DNA of 61,352 nt from JBFIHF01 sp964411125 (GCA_964411125.1 CAYPJU010000035.1:1-61352); one strand, 5' to 3'; shown: positions 8,377 through 17,036, counted from the stretch's first letter. The notes: generated by a model not told the origin, from the sequence alone. Numbers and translations are program-made.

Positions 8377-9636
8377 TCACCCTCCGAACAAACCCCGGAA
8401 CAGATGCGGCGTCCCCCGCCCCACTCCGGCGGCGGCGAGCCTCGCCTTCATCCGTAGGTCGACGCGCCGAAAGAGCGTCCACATCACGTGCTGCAGCTCC
8501 CCCGGCTCCAGAGTACGCGACAGGTAGCCGCGCCAGGATGCCTCCGGCAGCTCGAAGAAGGCCCGGAAGAACGCCTTCACCTCTTCGGGCCGCATCGCGA
8601 GGAGCGCCTCCAGCCCCAGGAGGTGCAGCGCGTGACATTGCCGGTCCGCCGCCGGCCATACCGCGTCCCACAGGGCTCCCTGCCACCCGGGTTTTCGCTC
8701 GCCCCCCATCTCGGCGACGACGTCGGCGACTCGCTCCGCTGCTCGCAACGACTGCACGAACATGTAACCCGTCGCAGGGTGGACCTGCGCCGCGGCGCCC
8801 CCGATCGGCACGACGTCGCCCCCGGGGCGGGGGGCTTGATGCCCCATTGGGATGAAAACCCGTTCTTCCTCTCGCTCGGATTGGACCACTTTCACCTCGT
8901 TTTCCCGGACCCAGTCGCGCAGTCTCTTCTCGATCTCCAGGACCGGAGTTTTGGGCCGAGCCGCCAGAACCGTGAGCTCGAGAAAGCAGGTCCCGTCCGA
9001 TTCCGGCATCGCATAGAAAAATGCGGGACATCGGCCGTTAGGTGTTTTGAATTCGAGCCCATCGTCCCAGAGCATGAAGCCCATTGTCGTGTCAGACAAT
9101 GTCTGAGGGAGCGAGGCCGTTTCTACCCAGATTCCGAACGCCGTCTGAAAAGCTGGGGAGCCCAATGGGCTGGACGAAAAGAGCGGCCGATGGCCGGTCG
9201 AATCGAAAAAGAAGGGGGCCGTCGCCCGCAAATCATCCCCAAAATCGACCGAAAAAACCGACGACCCTGGAAACACACCTTTGACCGGCGAAACCACATG
9301 AGCCCCGGAAGACGAAATCTCGCGAAAAAAAGCAGAGGAGAGAGCGCCGTTTTCCACCCGATCGTAACCGCGAAAAAGTTCGCGAGAGAAATCTTCTCCG
9401 ATCTTTACGAGCGCCGTATCCCAGCGACGTTCCACAGGAATCTCGTAGGGCAACAGCGCGCGCTCGTCCTCCCAGACCCCGTAGGTCGGTACCCACTTGG
9501 TCCCCGGAGAAACGACCAAAACGTTCACTCCGCGCCGCGCAAGTCCAGCGGCCAATCCAAGCCCGGAAGGGCCCGAACCTGCCACGACACACGAAAAAGA
9601 CTGTGGTTTTTTATCAGGGGTGACTACACTTTCCAT
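8377..9636 (-). CDS. crtY: Lycopene cyclase (CrtL/CrtY family)
   Basis: A 419-residue flavoprotein that closes an end of lycopene into a beta-type ring. The N-terminal dinucleotide-binding loop GSGPSGLGLA begins near residue 17; YGVWEDE (about 51-57) is the cyclase signature, and HPATGYMF (about 288-295) matches the CrtL/CrtY C-terminal motif. Length fits the family (about 380-420). The start at 9636 is supported by the conserved N-terminus, though the ribosome site is weak. It is divergent from crtC with only 56 bp between start codons, so both probably share a control region. Together with CrtC and CrtD it implies a monocyclic carotenoid. Whether it closes one or both ends is not visible. 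Confidence 0.85.
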   Translation of the reverse strand: MESVVTPDKKPQSFSCVVAGSGPSGLGLAAGLARRGVNVLVVSPGTKWVPTYGVWEDERALLPYEIPVERRWDTALVKIGEDFSRELFRGYDRVENGALSSAFFREISSSGAHVVSPVKGVFPGSSVFSVDFGDDLRATAPFFFDSTGHRPLFSSSPLGSPAFQTAFGIWVETASLPQTLSDTTMGFMLWDDGLEFKTPNGRCPAFFYAMPESDGTCFLELTVLAARPKTPVLEIEKRLRDWVRENEVKVVQSEREEERVFIPMGHQAPRPGGDVVPIGGAAAQVHPATGYMFVQSLRAAERVADVVAEMGGERKPGWQGALWDAVWPAADRQCHALHLLGLEALLAMRPEEVKAFFRAFFELPEASWRGYLSRTLEPGELQHVMWTLFRRVDLRMKARLAAAGVGRGTPHLFRGLFGG

Positions 9637-9692
9637 GTCGGTTCGAATACCTCGTGTTCGTCCGTTCCGTTCATTTGCACAGGGTAGGCATC
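9637..9692. promoter_or_regulatory. Divergent carotenoid control region
   Basis: The 56 bp between the start codons of the lycopene cyclase and the 1,2-hydratase must hold promoters or leaders for both directions. No consensus promoter or CarA/LitR-type operator could be recognised by eye. Assignment is by position only. Confidence 0.45.
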
Positions 9693-10772
9693 ATGACGTC
9701 GCTACTGAACATTGCTCCCCCGACTCACCTACTGCCGACTGAGACGCTCGAAGCGGCCGGTGGGTTCGCCTGGTGGTACGCCGACCTGCTCGACGACGAA
9801 GGAAACGGCATTGTACTCATATGGTCCTTCGGACTCCCGTTTTTGCCCGGATACCTCTCCGCGGCACGAGCCGGAACCCCACAGGTTCCCCGCTCGCGCC
9901 CCTCGCTGAACGTCTCCGTCTACGAACAGGGGAAGCTCGCCTGCTACCTCTTGCAGGAGGTCCCCGAAGGACAAGTCTCGTGGGACGGCGACACGTGGGA
10001 CTTCGGAGGCGCGCACTTCGAATCCACCGTCGAAGACGGCAAAAGGGTGCTCAACGTCTCGCTCAACTGCCAACTCCCCGCGACGCAGGAGAAGATCGTC
10101 GGGACCGTCCGGATCGAAGGGGCGAACAGGCTCCCCACAGAGAACGCCCACTGGGAAGGGGTTCACGACTGGTCGCCACTCACCGCGGTCGCCGACGGCC
10201 GCTGTGACCTGCGCGTCGGTGACGTTCGATACCAGTTCCAGGGGCGGGGATACCACGACTGCAATGCAGGATTCGGCACCTTCTCAGAGGCCGGGATCCA
10301 CTCCTGGGCGTGGGGGCGAGTGCCGCGCGAGGACCGCGAGCTCGTCTACTACGTCCTCTGGAACGACGAGGAGAGCGCTCCCCAGGCCGAGGCGATCGAG
10401 ATCTTCGCCGACGGATCGATCGAACGACTGGAGGCGACCATCGCGAAGATCCGCTGGAAGCGGGGACGAGCAGGCATGCGCTACGTCGAAAGGATCGCGC
10501 TCGAGGTGGACGGGCAGCCCTTCCTCGACGTGCGCGCCAGCGATCTGGTCGACGATGGGCCCTTCTACGTGCGGCATTTCGTGCGCGACGCGCAGGGCTC
10601 GGTCGGCATGGGAGAGTTCTGTCGCCCCGATCTGATCGACCTCGCGATCCATCGGCCCCTGGTCAGAATGCGCGTCCATAAGCTCGGCGGAGAGAACTCC
10701 GTCTGGTTGCCGTTGTTCACCGGCCCGCGGCCGGGTAGGTTCGGGCGACTCCTCGCCCAGCTCATCTTATGA
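9693..10772 (+). CDS. crtC: Carotenoid 1,2-hydratase
   Basis: A 359-residue enzyme that adds water across the 1,2 double bond of an acyclic psi end group, giving a tertiary 1-hydroxyl. The CrtC fold is two lipocalin-like halves; the diagnostic central stretch HDWSPLT followed by QGRGYHDCNAGFG and HSWAWGRV is present at about residues 160-210, corresponding to the GYHDxNxG motif of the family. The start at 9693 follows AGGGTAGG. The stop overlaps the next start by 4 nt (ATGA). No export signal is obvious, and it would act at the membrane with the desaturase downstream. Confidence 0.88.
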   Translation: MTSLLNIAPPTHLLPTETLEAAGGFAWWYADLLDDEGNGIVLIWSFGLPFLPGYLSAARAGTPQVPRSRPSLNVSVYEQGKLACYLLQEVPEGQVSWDGDTWDFGGAHFESTVEDGKRVLNVSLNCQLPATQEKIVGTVRIEGANRLPTENAHWEGVHDWSPLTAVADGRCDLRVGDVRYQFQGRGYHDCNAGFGTFSEAGIHSWAWGRVPREDRELVYYVLWNDEESAPQAEAIEIFADGSIERLEATIAKIRWKRGRAGMRYVERIALEVDGQPFLDVRASDLVDDGPFYVRHFVRDAQGSVGMGEFCRPDLIDLAIHRPLVRMRVHKLGGENSVWLPLFTGPRPGRFGRLLAQLIL

Positions 10773-11890
10773 CCCTTCTCATCGTCACACTGGTTCTCTT
10801 TCCGGCCGTGGCGTTCGTCCTCACTCTCTTCAATCTGTTCACCTGGCCCCGTGGCCGGGCGGACGAGATCGAGCCCGATCGCGTCTCGATCCTCATCCCG
10901 GCACGAAACGAAGAAGGGACGATCGAAGAAGCGGTGCGGAGCGCGCTGCGCCAGGAGCCTCTCGAAGTCATCGTCTACGATGACCAGTCCACCGACGCGA
11001 CCCCGGACATCCTGCGCCACGTGCAGTCCGAAGACTCACGCCTCCGCGTACTGCTCGGAGTCGAGCTGCCGGACGGGTGGGTCGGCAAACCCCACGCATG
11101 CCACCGCCTCGCCGAGGCCGCGCGGGGCGACATACTCTTCTTCATGGACGCCGACGTGTCGCTCAGCGTCGAAGCGGGACGTCGGATCGACTCGCTCCTT
11201 CGGACCCACGAGGCGGGCGTCGTCACCGCCGTGCCGCGTCAGATCCTCGGCTCGAACTTCGAAAAGCTCGTCCTCCCGCTACTCCACCTCACGTACATGA
11301 GCTGGCTCCCGATCGTCCTCGTCTGGAAGTCGAGCGATCCGCGGTTTCTCGCCGCGAACGGCCAACTCCTCGCAGTGCGCCGCACTGTGTACGACGACGT
11401 GGGCGGGTTCGCCGCGGTCCGCAACGCGGTCGTCGACGACATGGAGTTCTGTCGCGCGGTGAAGACCGCCGGACATCGAGTCGTCTTCGCCGACGGACAC
11501 CAGATGGCGTCCTGTCGCATGTACGGCTCCGCCCGGGAAGTCTGGGAAGGCTTCTCCAAAAACATCTACGAGGGGATCGGCAGCACACCACTCTTCATCG
11601 CCGTGATGGGCCTCTACTTCGTCAGCTTCATCCTCCCGTGGATCGCGCTCGTCGCCTCGATCTGGTTCCCGGAGCTACGGCTACCGGCCCTGGTCGGCGT
11701 CGCGCTCAACCTCGCGCAGCGCCTCGCGATCACCGTACGCCAGGGGCACCCTTTCTGGAGCGCGCTGGCGAACCCCTTCGGGGTCGTCGCGCTGATCGCG
11801 ATCGCCGTCAATTCCTGGCGCTGGAGCAAGGCGGGCACGATCCGATGGGCGGGACGCGAATACGTCGCGAAGGAGTCTCGAAATGGCTGA
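10769..11890 (+). CDS. Membrane family-2 glycosyltransferase, likely carotenoid (CruC-like)
   Basis: A 373-residue GT2 enzyme with an N-terminal membrane segment (1-24), a GT-A domain (SILIPARNEE at about 41, DDQSTDAT near 71, FMDADVS near 127, DDMEFCRAV near 223) and two or three C-terminal membrane segments (about 285-345). The metal-binding DxD is DAD. It sits between crtC and a crtI/crtD-type desaturase with overlaps on both sides (4 nt and 8 nt), so transfer of a sugar to the 1'-hydroxyl made by CrtC is the likely job, as CruC does in green sulfur bacteria. HpnB of hopanoid synthesis is a related family and cannot be excluded on sequence alone. Confidence 0.8.
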   Translation: MTLLIVTLVLFPAVAFVLTLFNLFTWPRGRADEIEPDRVSILIPARNEEGTIEEAVRSALRQEPLEVIVYDDQSTDATPDILRHVQSEDSRLRVLLGVELPDGWVGKPHACHRLAEAARGDILFFMDADVSLSVEAGRRIDSLLRTHEAGVVTAVPRQILGSNFEKLVLPLLHLTYMSWLPIVLVWKSSDPRFLAANGQLLAVRRTVYDDVGGFAAVRNAVVDDMEFCRAVKTAGHRVVFADGHQMASCRMYGSAREVWEGFSKNIYEGIGSTPLFIAVMGLYFVSFILPWIALVASIWFPELRLPALVGVALNLAQRLAITVRQGHPFWSALANPFGVVALIAIAVNSWRWSKAGTIRWAGREYVAKESRNG

Positions 11891-13319
11891 CGTCGTCGTC
11901 GTCGGAGCAGGCGCTGGCGGTCTCGCCGCAGCGATCGATCTCGCGTCGGCGGGGCTCGAGGTCACCGTCCTCGAGGCTCGCAGCGAAGCGGGCGGTAAGA
12001 TCGGGCGCCAGGTCGTCGACGGGGTCGAGTTCGACACCGGCCCGAGCGTCCTCACCATGCCGGAGGTCGCGCGGTCGCTCCTCGAGGACGCCGGGACCTC
12101 CTCCGACGTCCTCCGCCTCGTGCAACACGACCTGAGCTTCGATTACCGCTGGCCAGACGGTACCTCGTTCCCCGTCCATTTCGACATCGAGCGAACGATC
12201 TCCAGCGCCGCCGAGACGTTTGGCAAGGGCGCGGCGAAGGAGCTTCGAAAGTTCCACGAGTACGCGAAGCGCATCTGGGACGAAGCGGCACCGGCGTTCG
12301 TCTTCGGAGCCGCCCCATCCTTCGGCTCCATGCTCTCACTCGGCGTCCGAGCCCTCGGCGCACTGCGCAAGGTCGATCCCCTCCGCACGATGTCCGAAGG
12401 GATCGCAGCCCACGTGAAGGAGCCGCATCTGCGCGACGTGCTCTGGCGCTACGCGACCTACAACGGATCCGATCCCCGCACCGCGCCCGCGACCTTGAAC
12501 TGCATCGCACACGTCGAGCTCGGACGCGGCGCCTACGGCGTCGCCGACGGGATGTACGAGCTCGTCCGAACCTTGGAAGGGGTCGCCCGCGAGCTCGGCG
12601 TCGAGTTCGTCTTCGGCGCTCCCGTCGAGCGCCTCGAGACCCACCGAGGCCGCGTCGTCGCGGTGCACACGCCCGACGGCACGCACTCCGTCGACACCGT
12701 CGTCGCCAACGCCGACGTCCACCACGTCTTCACCGACCTCCTCGACCCCAGGCCCGGCTACGACCCTGCCGAACCTTCCATGTCCGGATGGACCGCGGTC
12801 GCCCGCATTCCTCGCGCCAAACGTGCCCCCCACACGGTGCTGTTTCCCGCCGACTACGCCCCCGAGTTCGAGGCGATCTTCGACCGCCGCGAGCTCCCCG
12901 CCGAGCCGACTGTCTATCTCTGCGCGCAGGAGCCCGCGCACCGTAGAACCGGGTGGGAACACGCCGAGCCGGTCTTCATGATGGCGAACGCCCCCGCAGA
13001 TGCGGGACCGCAGGATTTCGACGCGTTCGAGGAAAAGATCGTCGCCCGAATGAGAGCGTTCGACCTCTGGCCCGACGACGCCGAAATCGTATGGCGACGA
13101 ACGCCACTCCAGCTCGCCGACCACTTCCGCGGCAGCCGAGGAGCGCTCTACGGCGCTGCCAGCAACTCCCGCTTCGCCGCCTTCCAACGTCCCGCCAACC
13201 GCAGTGAGATCGGAGGGCTCTACCTCGCCTCCGGCTCCGCACACCCGGGCGGAGGAGTCCCCCTCTGTCTCCTCTCCGGTCGCGCTGCCGCTCGGGCACT
13301 CCTGAGCGAGCGAAAGTAG
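11883..13319 (+). CDS. crtD: Phytoene-desaturase-family oxidoreductase, probably CrtD
   Basis: A 478-residue FAD enzyme of the CrtI/CrtD family. The N-terminal FAD loop VVVGAGAGGLAAA starts at residue 5, followed by EARSEAGGK; the C-terminal family signature SGSAHPGGGVPLCLLSG lies at about 447-463. Because it follows a 1,2-hydratase and a glycosyltransferase, the 3,4-desaturation of a hydroxylated carotenoid (CrtD) is the most likely step, rather than the first phytoene desaturation. No phytoene synthase lies in the window. Its start overlaps the glycosyltransferase by 8 nt. A CrtI role remains possible. Confidence 0.8.
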   Translation: MADVVVVGAGAGGLAAAIDLASAGLEVTVLEARSEAGGKIGRQVVDGVEFDTGPSVLTMPEVARSLLEDAGTSSDVLRLVQHDLSFDYRWPDGTSFPVHFDIERTISSAAETFGKGAAKELRKFHEYAKRIWDEAAPAFVFGAAPSFGSMLSLGVRALGALRKVDPLRTMSEGIAAHVKEPHLRDVLWRYATYNGSDPRTAPATLNCIAHVELGRGAYGVADGMYELVRTLEGVARELGVEFVFGAPVERLETHRGRVVAVHTPDGTHSVDTVVANADVHHVFTDLLDPRPGYDPAEPSMSGWTAVARIPRAKRAPHTVLFPADYAPEFEAIFDRRELPAEPTVYLCAQEPAHRRTGWEHAEPVFMMANAPADAGPQDFDAFEEKIVARMRAFDLWPDDAEIVWRRTPLQLADHFRGSRGALYGAASNSRFAAFQRPANRSEIGGLYLASGSAHPGGGVPLCLLSGRAAARALLSERK

Positions 13320-13383
13320 AGCTACCTATTGGGGAAAAACTCCCCTTGCCCCTGCTTCGAGGAGCGAATTATCGTCTCCCCTC

Positions 13384-13405
13384 CATACTCAGTATCGGAG
13401 GTTCG
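13384..13405 (+). promoter_or_regulatory. Hairpin overlapping the ribosome site of the FliO-like gene
   Basis: CTCC-ATACT-C-AGTAT-C-GGAG forms a near-perfect stem whose 3' arm contains the GGAGG ribosome site just before the ATG at 13406. Such pairing could restrain translation of the first gene of the export cluster. Visible by eye only; stability was not computed. Confidence 0.4.
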
Positions 13406-13849
13406 ATGCACGGGCAGACCTGGCCATGGGCCATCGTCGCCGTGCTCCTCTCGTCGTTGCCGACCGCCGCGCTCGCGGCTGAGCCGGTAGCGCCGAGCGG
13501 TGGTGCGGCTTTGCTGCTCCAGACTCTCTTCGTGCTGGCGGGGGTATGTGTACTTGCCTACGCCGTCTTGCGATGGGGTTTGAAGCGATTCGTGGCGCCG
13601 GATGGCGCGTCGGGGGGAGCGATGAGGGTCGTCGCGCGCCTCCCGTTGGAGCCCAGACGTTCGATCATCGTCGTCGACGTCGCGGGGAGAAACATCGTCC
13701 TCGGGTCGACCGAGGCCGGCTTCCAATCCCTCGGCGAGCTGAGCCAGGAAGAGGCAGCCAGGCTCGCGACTACTCCAAAGGACCGCTCCTTCCGGGACAT
13801 CCTCGGCTCCCTCGATGTTTCACGTGAAACAGAGGGGCGACAGACATGA
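13406..13849 (+). CDS. FliO-like type III export accessory membrane protein
   Basis: A 147-residue protein: signal-like N-terminus ending about residue 25 (AALAAEP), one membrane segment (about 35-52, LLQTLFVLAGVCVLAYAV), then a small cytoplasmic beta domain (MRVVARLPLEPRRSIIVVDVAGRNIVLGSTEAGFQSL) that matches the FliO domain pattern. FliO helps assemble FliP in flagella. Here it overlaps sctR by 4 nt and heads the RSTU genes. ATG at 13406 has GGAGG; the frame from 13346 lacks one. A parS site lies inside its 3' end (codons D-V-S-R-E-T). FliO is usually absent from injectisome operons, which makes its place here notable. Confidence 0.75.
   Translation: MHGQTWPWAIVAVLLSSLPTAALAAEPVAPSGGAALLLQTLFVLAGVCVLAYAVLRWGLKRFVAPDGASGGAMRVVARLPLEPRRSIIVVDVAGRNIVLGSTEAGFQSLGELSQEEAARLATTPKDRSFRDILGSLDVSRETEGRQT
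13816..13831. other. parS centromere-like site, perfect
   Basis: TGTTTCACGTGAAACA, the 16-bp palindrome bound by ParB, is found exact here within the 3' end of the FliO-like gene. parS sites normally cluster near the replication origin, where ParB loads and spreads. Confidence 0.9.
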
Positions 13850-14598
13850 CCCTCCGCCAAGCCACGTCGGGAGCCGTGGCCGCCTCGGTGGTGAGTTCAC
13901 CCACGCTCCTCTGGGCCGCCGAAGCGACGACTGCGTCCAATCCGCTCTCCGTCGTCGCACTGCTCGCCCTGCTCGCGCTACTCCCCTTCCTGCTCATCAT
14001 GGTGACCAGCTTCGCCAAGATTGCCGTCGTGCTGTCCCTCCTGCGAAGCGCCATCGGGGTACAGCAGGTACCCCCAAACCAGGTGATCACCGGCCTCGCC
14101 ATCATCCTCAGCGCCTACGTCATGGCCCCCGTAGGAACACAGATCTACCGGGTCGTCGAGCCCCACGTCGCCGAGGTCGAGAGCGAGACCTTCGACCATT
14201 CGTTCGCCAACTATCTGGAGGTCGGTGACCGGGCGATTGAACCCCTCCGCAGGTTCCTCCTCGAGCACAGCGACCCCGACGAACGCGAGCTCCTCTACGA
14301 CCTCGCCCTGGAGCTCCGCGAAGGGGAACCCGAGGACGACTCCAGTCTATCCGCCGAGAGCCTCATCGTGACCATCCCGGCGTTCGTCCTCACCGAACTC
14401 GAAGAGGCGTTCACGATCGGGTTTCTCCTCTTCGTCCCCTTCATCATCGTCGACCTCGTCGTCGCGAACATCCTGCTGAGCCTCGGGATGCACATGCTGA
14501 GCCCGACGACGATCAGCCTGCCCTTCAAGCTCCTCCTCTTCGTCCTCGTCGACGGCTGGTACCTCGTCGTCCGTGGACTCATCCTGGGGTACGCGTGA
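13846..14598 (+). CDS. sctR: Type III export gate protein SctR/FliP
   Basis: A 250-residue polytopic membrane protein of the FliP/SctR family, forming the helical export-gate pore. It has a membrane segment at about 35-65 with TSFAKIAVVLSLLRSAIG, then VQQVPPN (72-78), which is the SctR (injectisome) version; flagellar FliP usually has xxxAPPN here. A long acidic periplasmic loop (about 105-180) follows, then FTIGFLLFVPFIIVDLVVANILLSLGM and a final segment with LFVLVDGW. The N-terminal 25 residues may be a cleaved signal. It overlaps the FliO-like gene and sctS by 4 nt or less. The mix of an SctR core with a FliO partner leaves flagellar or secretion use open. Confidence 0.88.
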   Translation: MTLRQATSGAVAASVVSSPTLLWAAEATTASNPLSVVALLALLALLPFLLIMVTSFAKIAVVLSLLRSAIGVQQVPPNQVITGLAIILSAYVMAPVGTQIYRVVEPHVAEVESETFDHSFANYLEVGDRAIEPLRRFLLEHSDPDERELLYDLALELREGEPEDDSSLSAESLIVTIPAFVLTELEEAFTIGFLLFVPFIIVDLVVANILLSLGMHMLSPTTISLPFKLLLFVLVDGWYLVVRGLILGYA

Positions 14599-14858
14599 TG
14601 GAGAACTACCTGCTACAGGTCGCACGCGAAGGGCTCTACCTCGTCCTCGTCGCCTCTGCTCCCCCCGTCCTCGCGAGCCTCATCGTGGGGCTCGTCGTCA
14701 GCGTGCTCCAGGCGACCACCCAGATTCAGGAGCAGACCCTCACCTTCGTTCCGAAGATCGTCGCCGTCTTCGCAAGCCTCATCATCGCGGGGCCATGGAT
14801 CGGGATGCAGATCGTCCGCTTCACCCACGTCCTCTTCGAGGGGATCGCCTGGATCTGA
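14598..14858 (+). CDS. sctS: Type III export gate protein SctS/FliQ
   Basis: An 86-residue protein with two membrane helices (about 15-40 and 52-75), the standard FliQ/SctS layout; the TTQIQEQTLTFVPKI loop between them is the family signature. ATG at 14598 overlaps the sctR TGA (14596-14598) by one base; a GTG three bases earlier is in frame but less likely. SctS subunits wrap the SctR ring in the export gate. One base separates it from sctT. Confidence 0.9.
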   Translation: MENYLLQVAREGLYLVLVASAPPVLASLIVGLVVSVLQATTQIQEQTLTFVPKIVAVFASLIIAGPWIGMQIVRFTHVLFEGIAWI

Positions 14859-14859
14859 G

Positions 14860-15669
14860 ATGGAGCTCTTCGACACGTCCATCGTCTCCGCCGAACGGCT
14901 CACGGTCGTCTTCGCGCTCCTGCTCGCCCGGACGCTGCCGATCGTCGAGCTCACTCCTTTTCTCGGCGGCCGCGCCGCCCCGCGCCCCGTCAAGATCGCC
15001 GTCGCGATGATGCTCGCCGTCGCTTTCGCCCCCACGCTGATCGTCGAGATCACCCTGGAGCGACTCGACGCGCTCACCCTCGCTCTCCTCATCGGGAAGG
15101 AAGCCCTCGTCGGCCTGACCCTCGGCTTCGTCACTGCGTTGGTCTTCGAGTCTGTTCGGATCGCCGGGCAGATCATCGACGCTGCACGAGGACAGACGCT
15201 CGCCAACGCCATCGCCCCGCAACTCCCCGAGCGAGTGAGCGTCACCGCCGACTACCTCTACCTCTTCGCGATCGCGTTCTTCTTCGCCATCGACGGACAC
15301 CACCTCCTCCTCGCAGCCCTCGCCAGGTCGTACATGCTCGTCGGACCGCTCGAGTTCGTCGTCCTCTCCGACGCCGCCCTCCTCGAGCTCGGCCTCCACA
15401 TCCTCCGGTTCGCGAGCGAGTCGATCGTGGTCGGAGTGCTCTTCGCCTTCCCGGTGGTCGCCGCAATCTTGCTCGCCGACGTTGCGCTCGCGTTCGTCAA
15501 CCGCGCGGCCCCGCAGATCAACGTCTTCTTCGTCGGAATGCCCCTCAAGGCGTTGCTCGGAACCGCGGTCCTCTTGCTCGGGTTCGGGCTCCTCGCCGAC
15601 GACGTCGTGCGGCATCTCGTCGAAGGGGCTACCAACGTCGACCTCGTCACCCGTTCTCTGGGAGGCTGA
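14860..15669 (+). CDS. sctT: Type III export gate protein SctT/FliR
   Basis: A 269-residue membrane protein of the FliR/SctT family with about six to eight hydrophobic segments. Recognisable points are RTLPIVELTPFLGGRAAP near the N-terminus, GKEALVGLTLGFVTALVFESVRIAGQIID at about 80-108 and VALAFVNRAAPQINVFFVGMPLKAL at about 208-232, the last being the hallmark NRxxPQxNVFxxGxPxK. It completes the RST gate and is followed directly by sctU (1 nt between stop and start). Confidence 0.9.
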   Translation: MELFDTSIVSAERLTVVFALLLARTLPIVELTPFLGGRAAPRPVKIAVAMMLAVAFAPTLIVEITLERLDALTLALLIGKEALVGLTLGFVTALVFESVRIAGQIIDAARGQTLANAIAPQLPERVSVTADYLYLFAIAFFFAIDGHHLLLAALARSYMLVGPLEFVVLSDAALLELGLHILRFASESIVVGVLFAFPVVAAILLADVALAFVNRAAPQINVFFVGMPLKALLGTAVLLLGFGLLADDVVRHLVEGATNVDLVTRSLGG

Positions 15670-15670
15670 A

Positions 15671-16711
15671 ATGTCGTCGGAGAAGACCGAGGAACCGACA
15701 CCGCAGCGCCTGCGCGATGCCCGCCGTGACGGCAAGGTGGCGAGGTCCCCCGATCTCACGGGCGCAGCGGTGATGACCTCCACCCTCGCCGCCACCTACT
15801 TTGCCGGGGAGGCGCTGCTCGGAGCGCTTCTCGGCCTCTTTGCTCGTGCGTTCGAACTCGTTCCCGTCGCGGGCCACGAGGTGCTCGCCCCGTTCCTGGT
15901 GGAATCCTCCACGATCGCGGCACGTGCCCTCCTCCCGGTCCTGGCCACGGCCGTCGCGGCCGCGATCCTCGCGAACGTCCTGCAGGGCGGACTTCTCTTC
16001 CTCCCGCAGAAGCTCAGCCCCGATCCGAATCGCATGAACCCCTCCGAGGGGCTGCAGCGCCTCTTGTCGAAAGACCGCGCTGTCGATCTGCTCAAGAACT
16101 CGCTGCGACTCCTTCTCATGTTGGGTGCAGCTGCCGCTGTGCTGCTCCCCGCTCTCGGTGCGTTGGCGGGGACGAGCCGCCGGACCCTCGACGGGGCGCT
16201 CGCCCTCTTCCTCGAGCTCGTCCGACACGAGGTCGTCGCGCTCGCCGCCCTGCTCGTCGCGTTCGGTCTTTTCGACTTCGTCTGGCAGCGCCATCGGTTC
16301 AAGAGGCAGATGATGATGAGCCCGGAGGAGGTCAAGGAAGAGCGCAAGTCCGCCGAGGGCGACCCGGCGATGAAATCGCGGCGGCGACGGGCCCACCGAG
16401 AACTGCTCGATGACATGAGCATCGCGCGCGTCCGCGATGCGGACGTCGTCGTGGTGAACCCAACGCACGTCGCCGCCGCGCTCTGTTACCGAGAGGAGGA
16501 ACGCGACGCCCCGTTCGTCGTCGCCAGAGGTCGGGGAGAACACGCGGCGCGGATTCGGCGAGAGGCGAAACGGTGGAAGGTCCCGATCGTGCGGGACGTC
16601 GCCCTCGCTCGCTCGCTCGCCGACATCGACATCGACCACGAGATTCCCGAAGACCTCTACGACGCCGTCGCCGAGGTCTTGCACTTCGTCTACCAACTGG
16701 GGGAGCGATGA
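15671..16711 (+). CDS. sctU: Type III export substrate-switch protein SctU/FlhB
   Basis: A 346-residue FlhB/SctU protein. The N-terminus EKTEEPTPQRLRDARRDGKVARSPDL is typical, four membrane segments lie between about 35 and 210, and the cytoplasmic domain carries the self-cleaving NPTH at 263-266, needed for switching substrate class. The usual linker with basic residues (MKSRRRRAHREL) precedes it. It follows sctT after one base, and its TGA overlaps the ATG of the small TPR gene. The longer frame from 15482 runs inside sctT and is rejected. Confidence 0.92.
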   Translation: MSSEKTEEPTPQRLRDARRDGKVARSPDLTGAAVMTSTLAATYFAGEALLGALLGLFARAFELVPVAGHEVLAPFLVESSTIAARALLPVLATAVAAAILANVLQGGLLFLPQKLSPDPNRMNPSEGLQRLLSKDRAVDLLKNSLRLLLMLGAAAAVLLPALGALAGTSRRTLDGALALFLELVRHEVVALAALLVAFGLFDFVWQRHRFKRQMMMSPEEVKEERKSAEGDPAMKSRRRRAHRELLDDMSIARVRDADVVVVNPTHVAAALCYREEERDAPFVVARGRGEHAARIRREAKRWKVPIVRDVALARSLADIDIDHEIPEDLYDAVAEVLHFVYQLGER

Positions 16712-16986
16712 CCGACCAGCAGCGATGGGCCCTGATGAAGCTCGCAGCGTTCTTCCTGCACCACGGGCGCCACGACGAGGCACAGACCCTCTTCGCGGTG
16801 GTCGCTGACGAGACCGACGACGCGTTTGCCTGGTACGGGCTCGGAGAAGTGGCCCGGACCACGGGGGACCGCGACGAAGCTGCTCGCTGCTTCGCGGCTG
16901 CCGCGGAGCGTGGCGACGATCCCCGATTTGTCCGGGCCCTCGAAACCGTGGGGCACCGGGAATCAGCCCGGGACGAAAAGAGTTAG
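16708..16986 (+). CDS. Small tetratricopeptide-repeat protein of the export cluster
   Basis: A 92-residue protein with about two TPR units (LMKLAAFFLHHGRHDEAQTL and DAFAWYGLGEVARTTGDRDEA). Its ATG overlaps the sctU stop (ATGA), so it belongs to the export operon. TPR proteins in type III loci act as chaperones of translocators (SycD/LcrH class) or as needle-subunit chaperones (SctG). This one is shorter than SycD (about 160) and nearer the needle-chaperone size. The role is inferred from context. Confidence 0.75.
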   Translation: MTDQQRWALMKLAAFFLHHGRHDEAQTLFAVVADETDDAFAWYGLGEVARTTGDRDEAARCFAAAAERGDDPRFVRALETVGHRESARDEKS

Positions 16987-17036
16987 TCGGCGGAATCCCG
17001 CACCAGAGTTGGACCTGAGGGGACTCATTCACTTTT

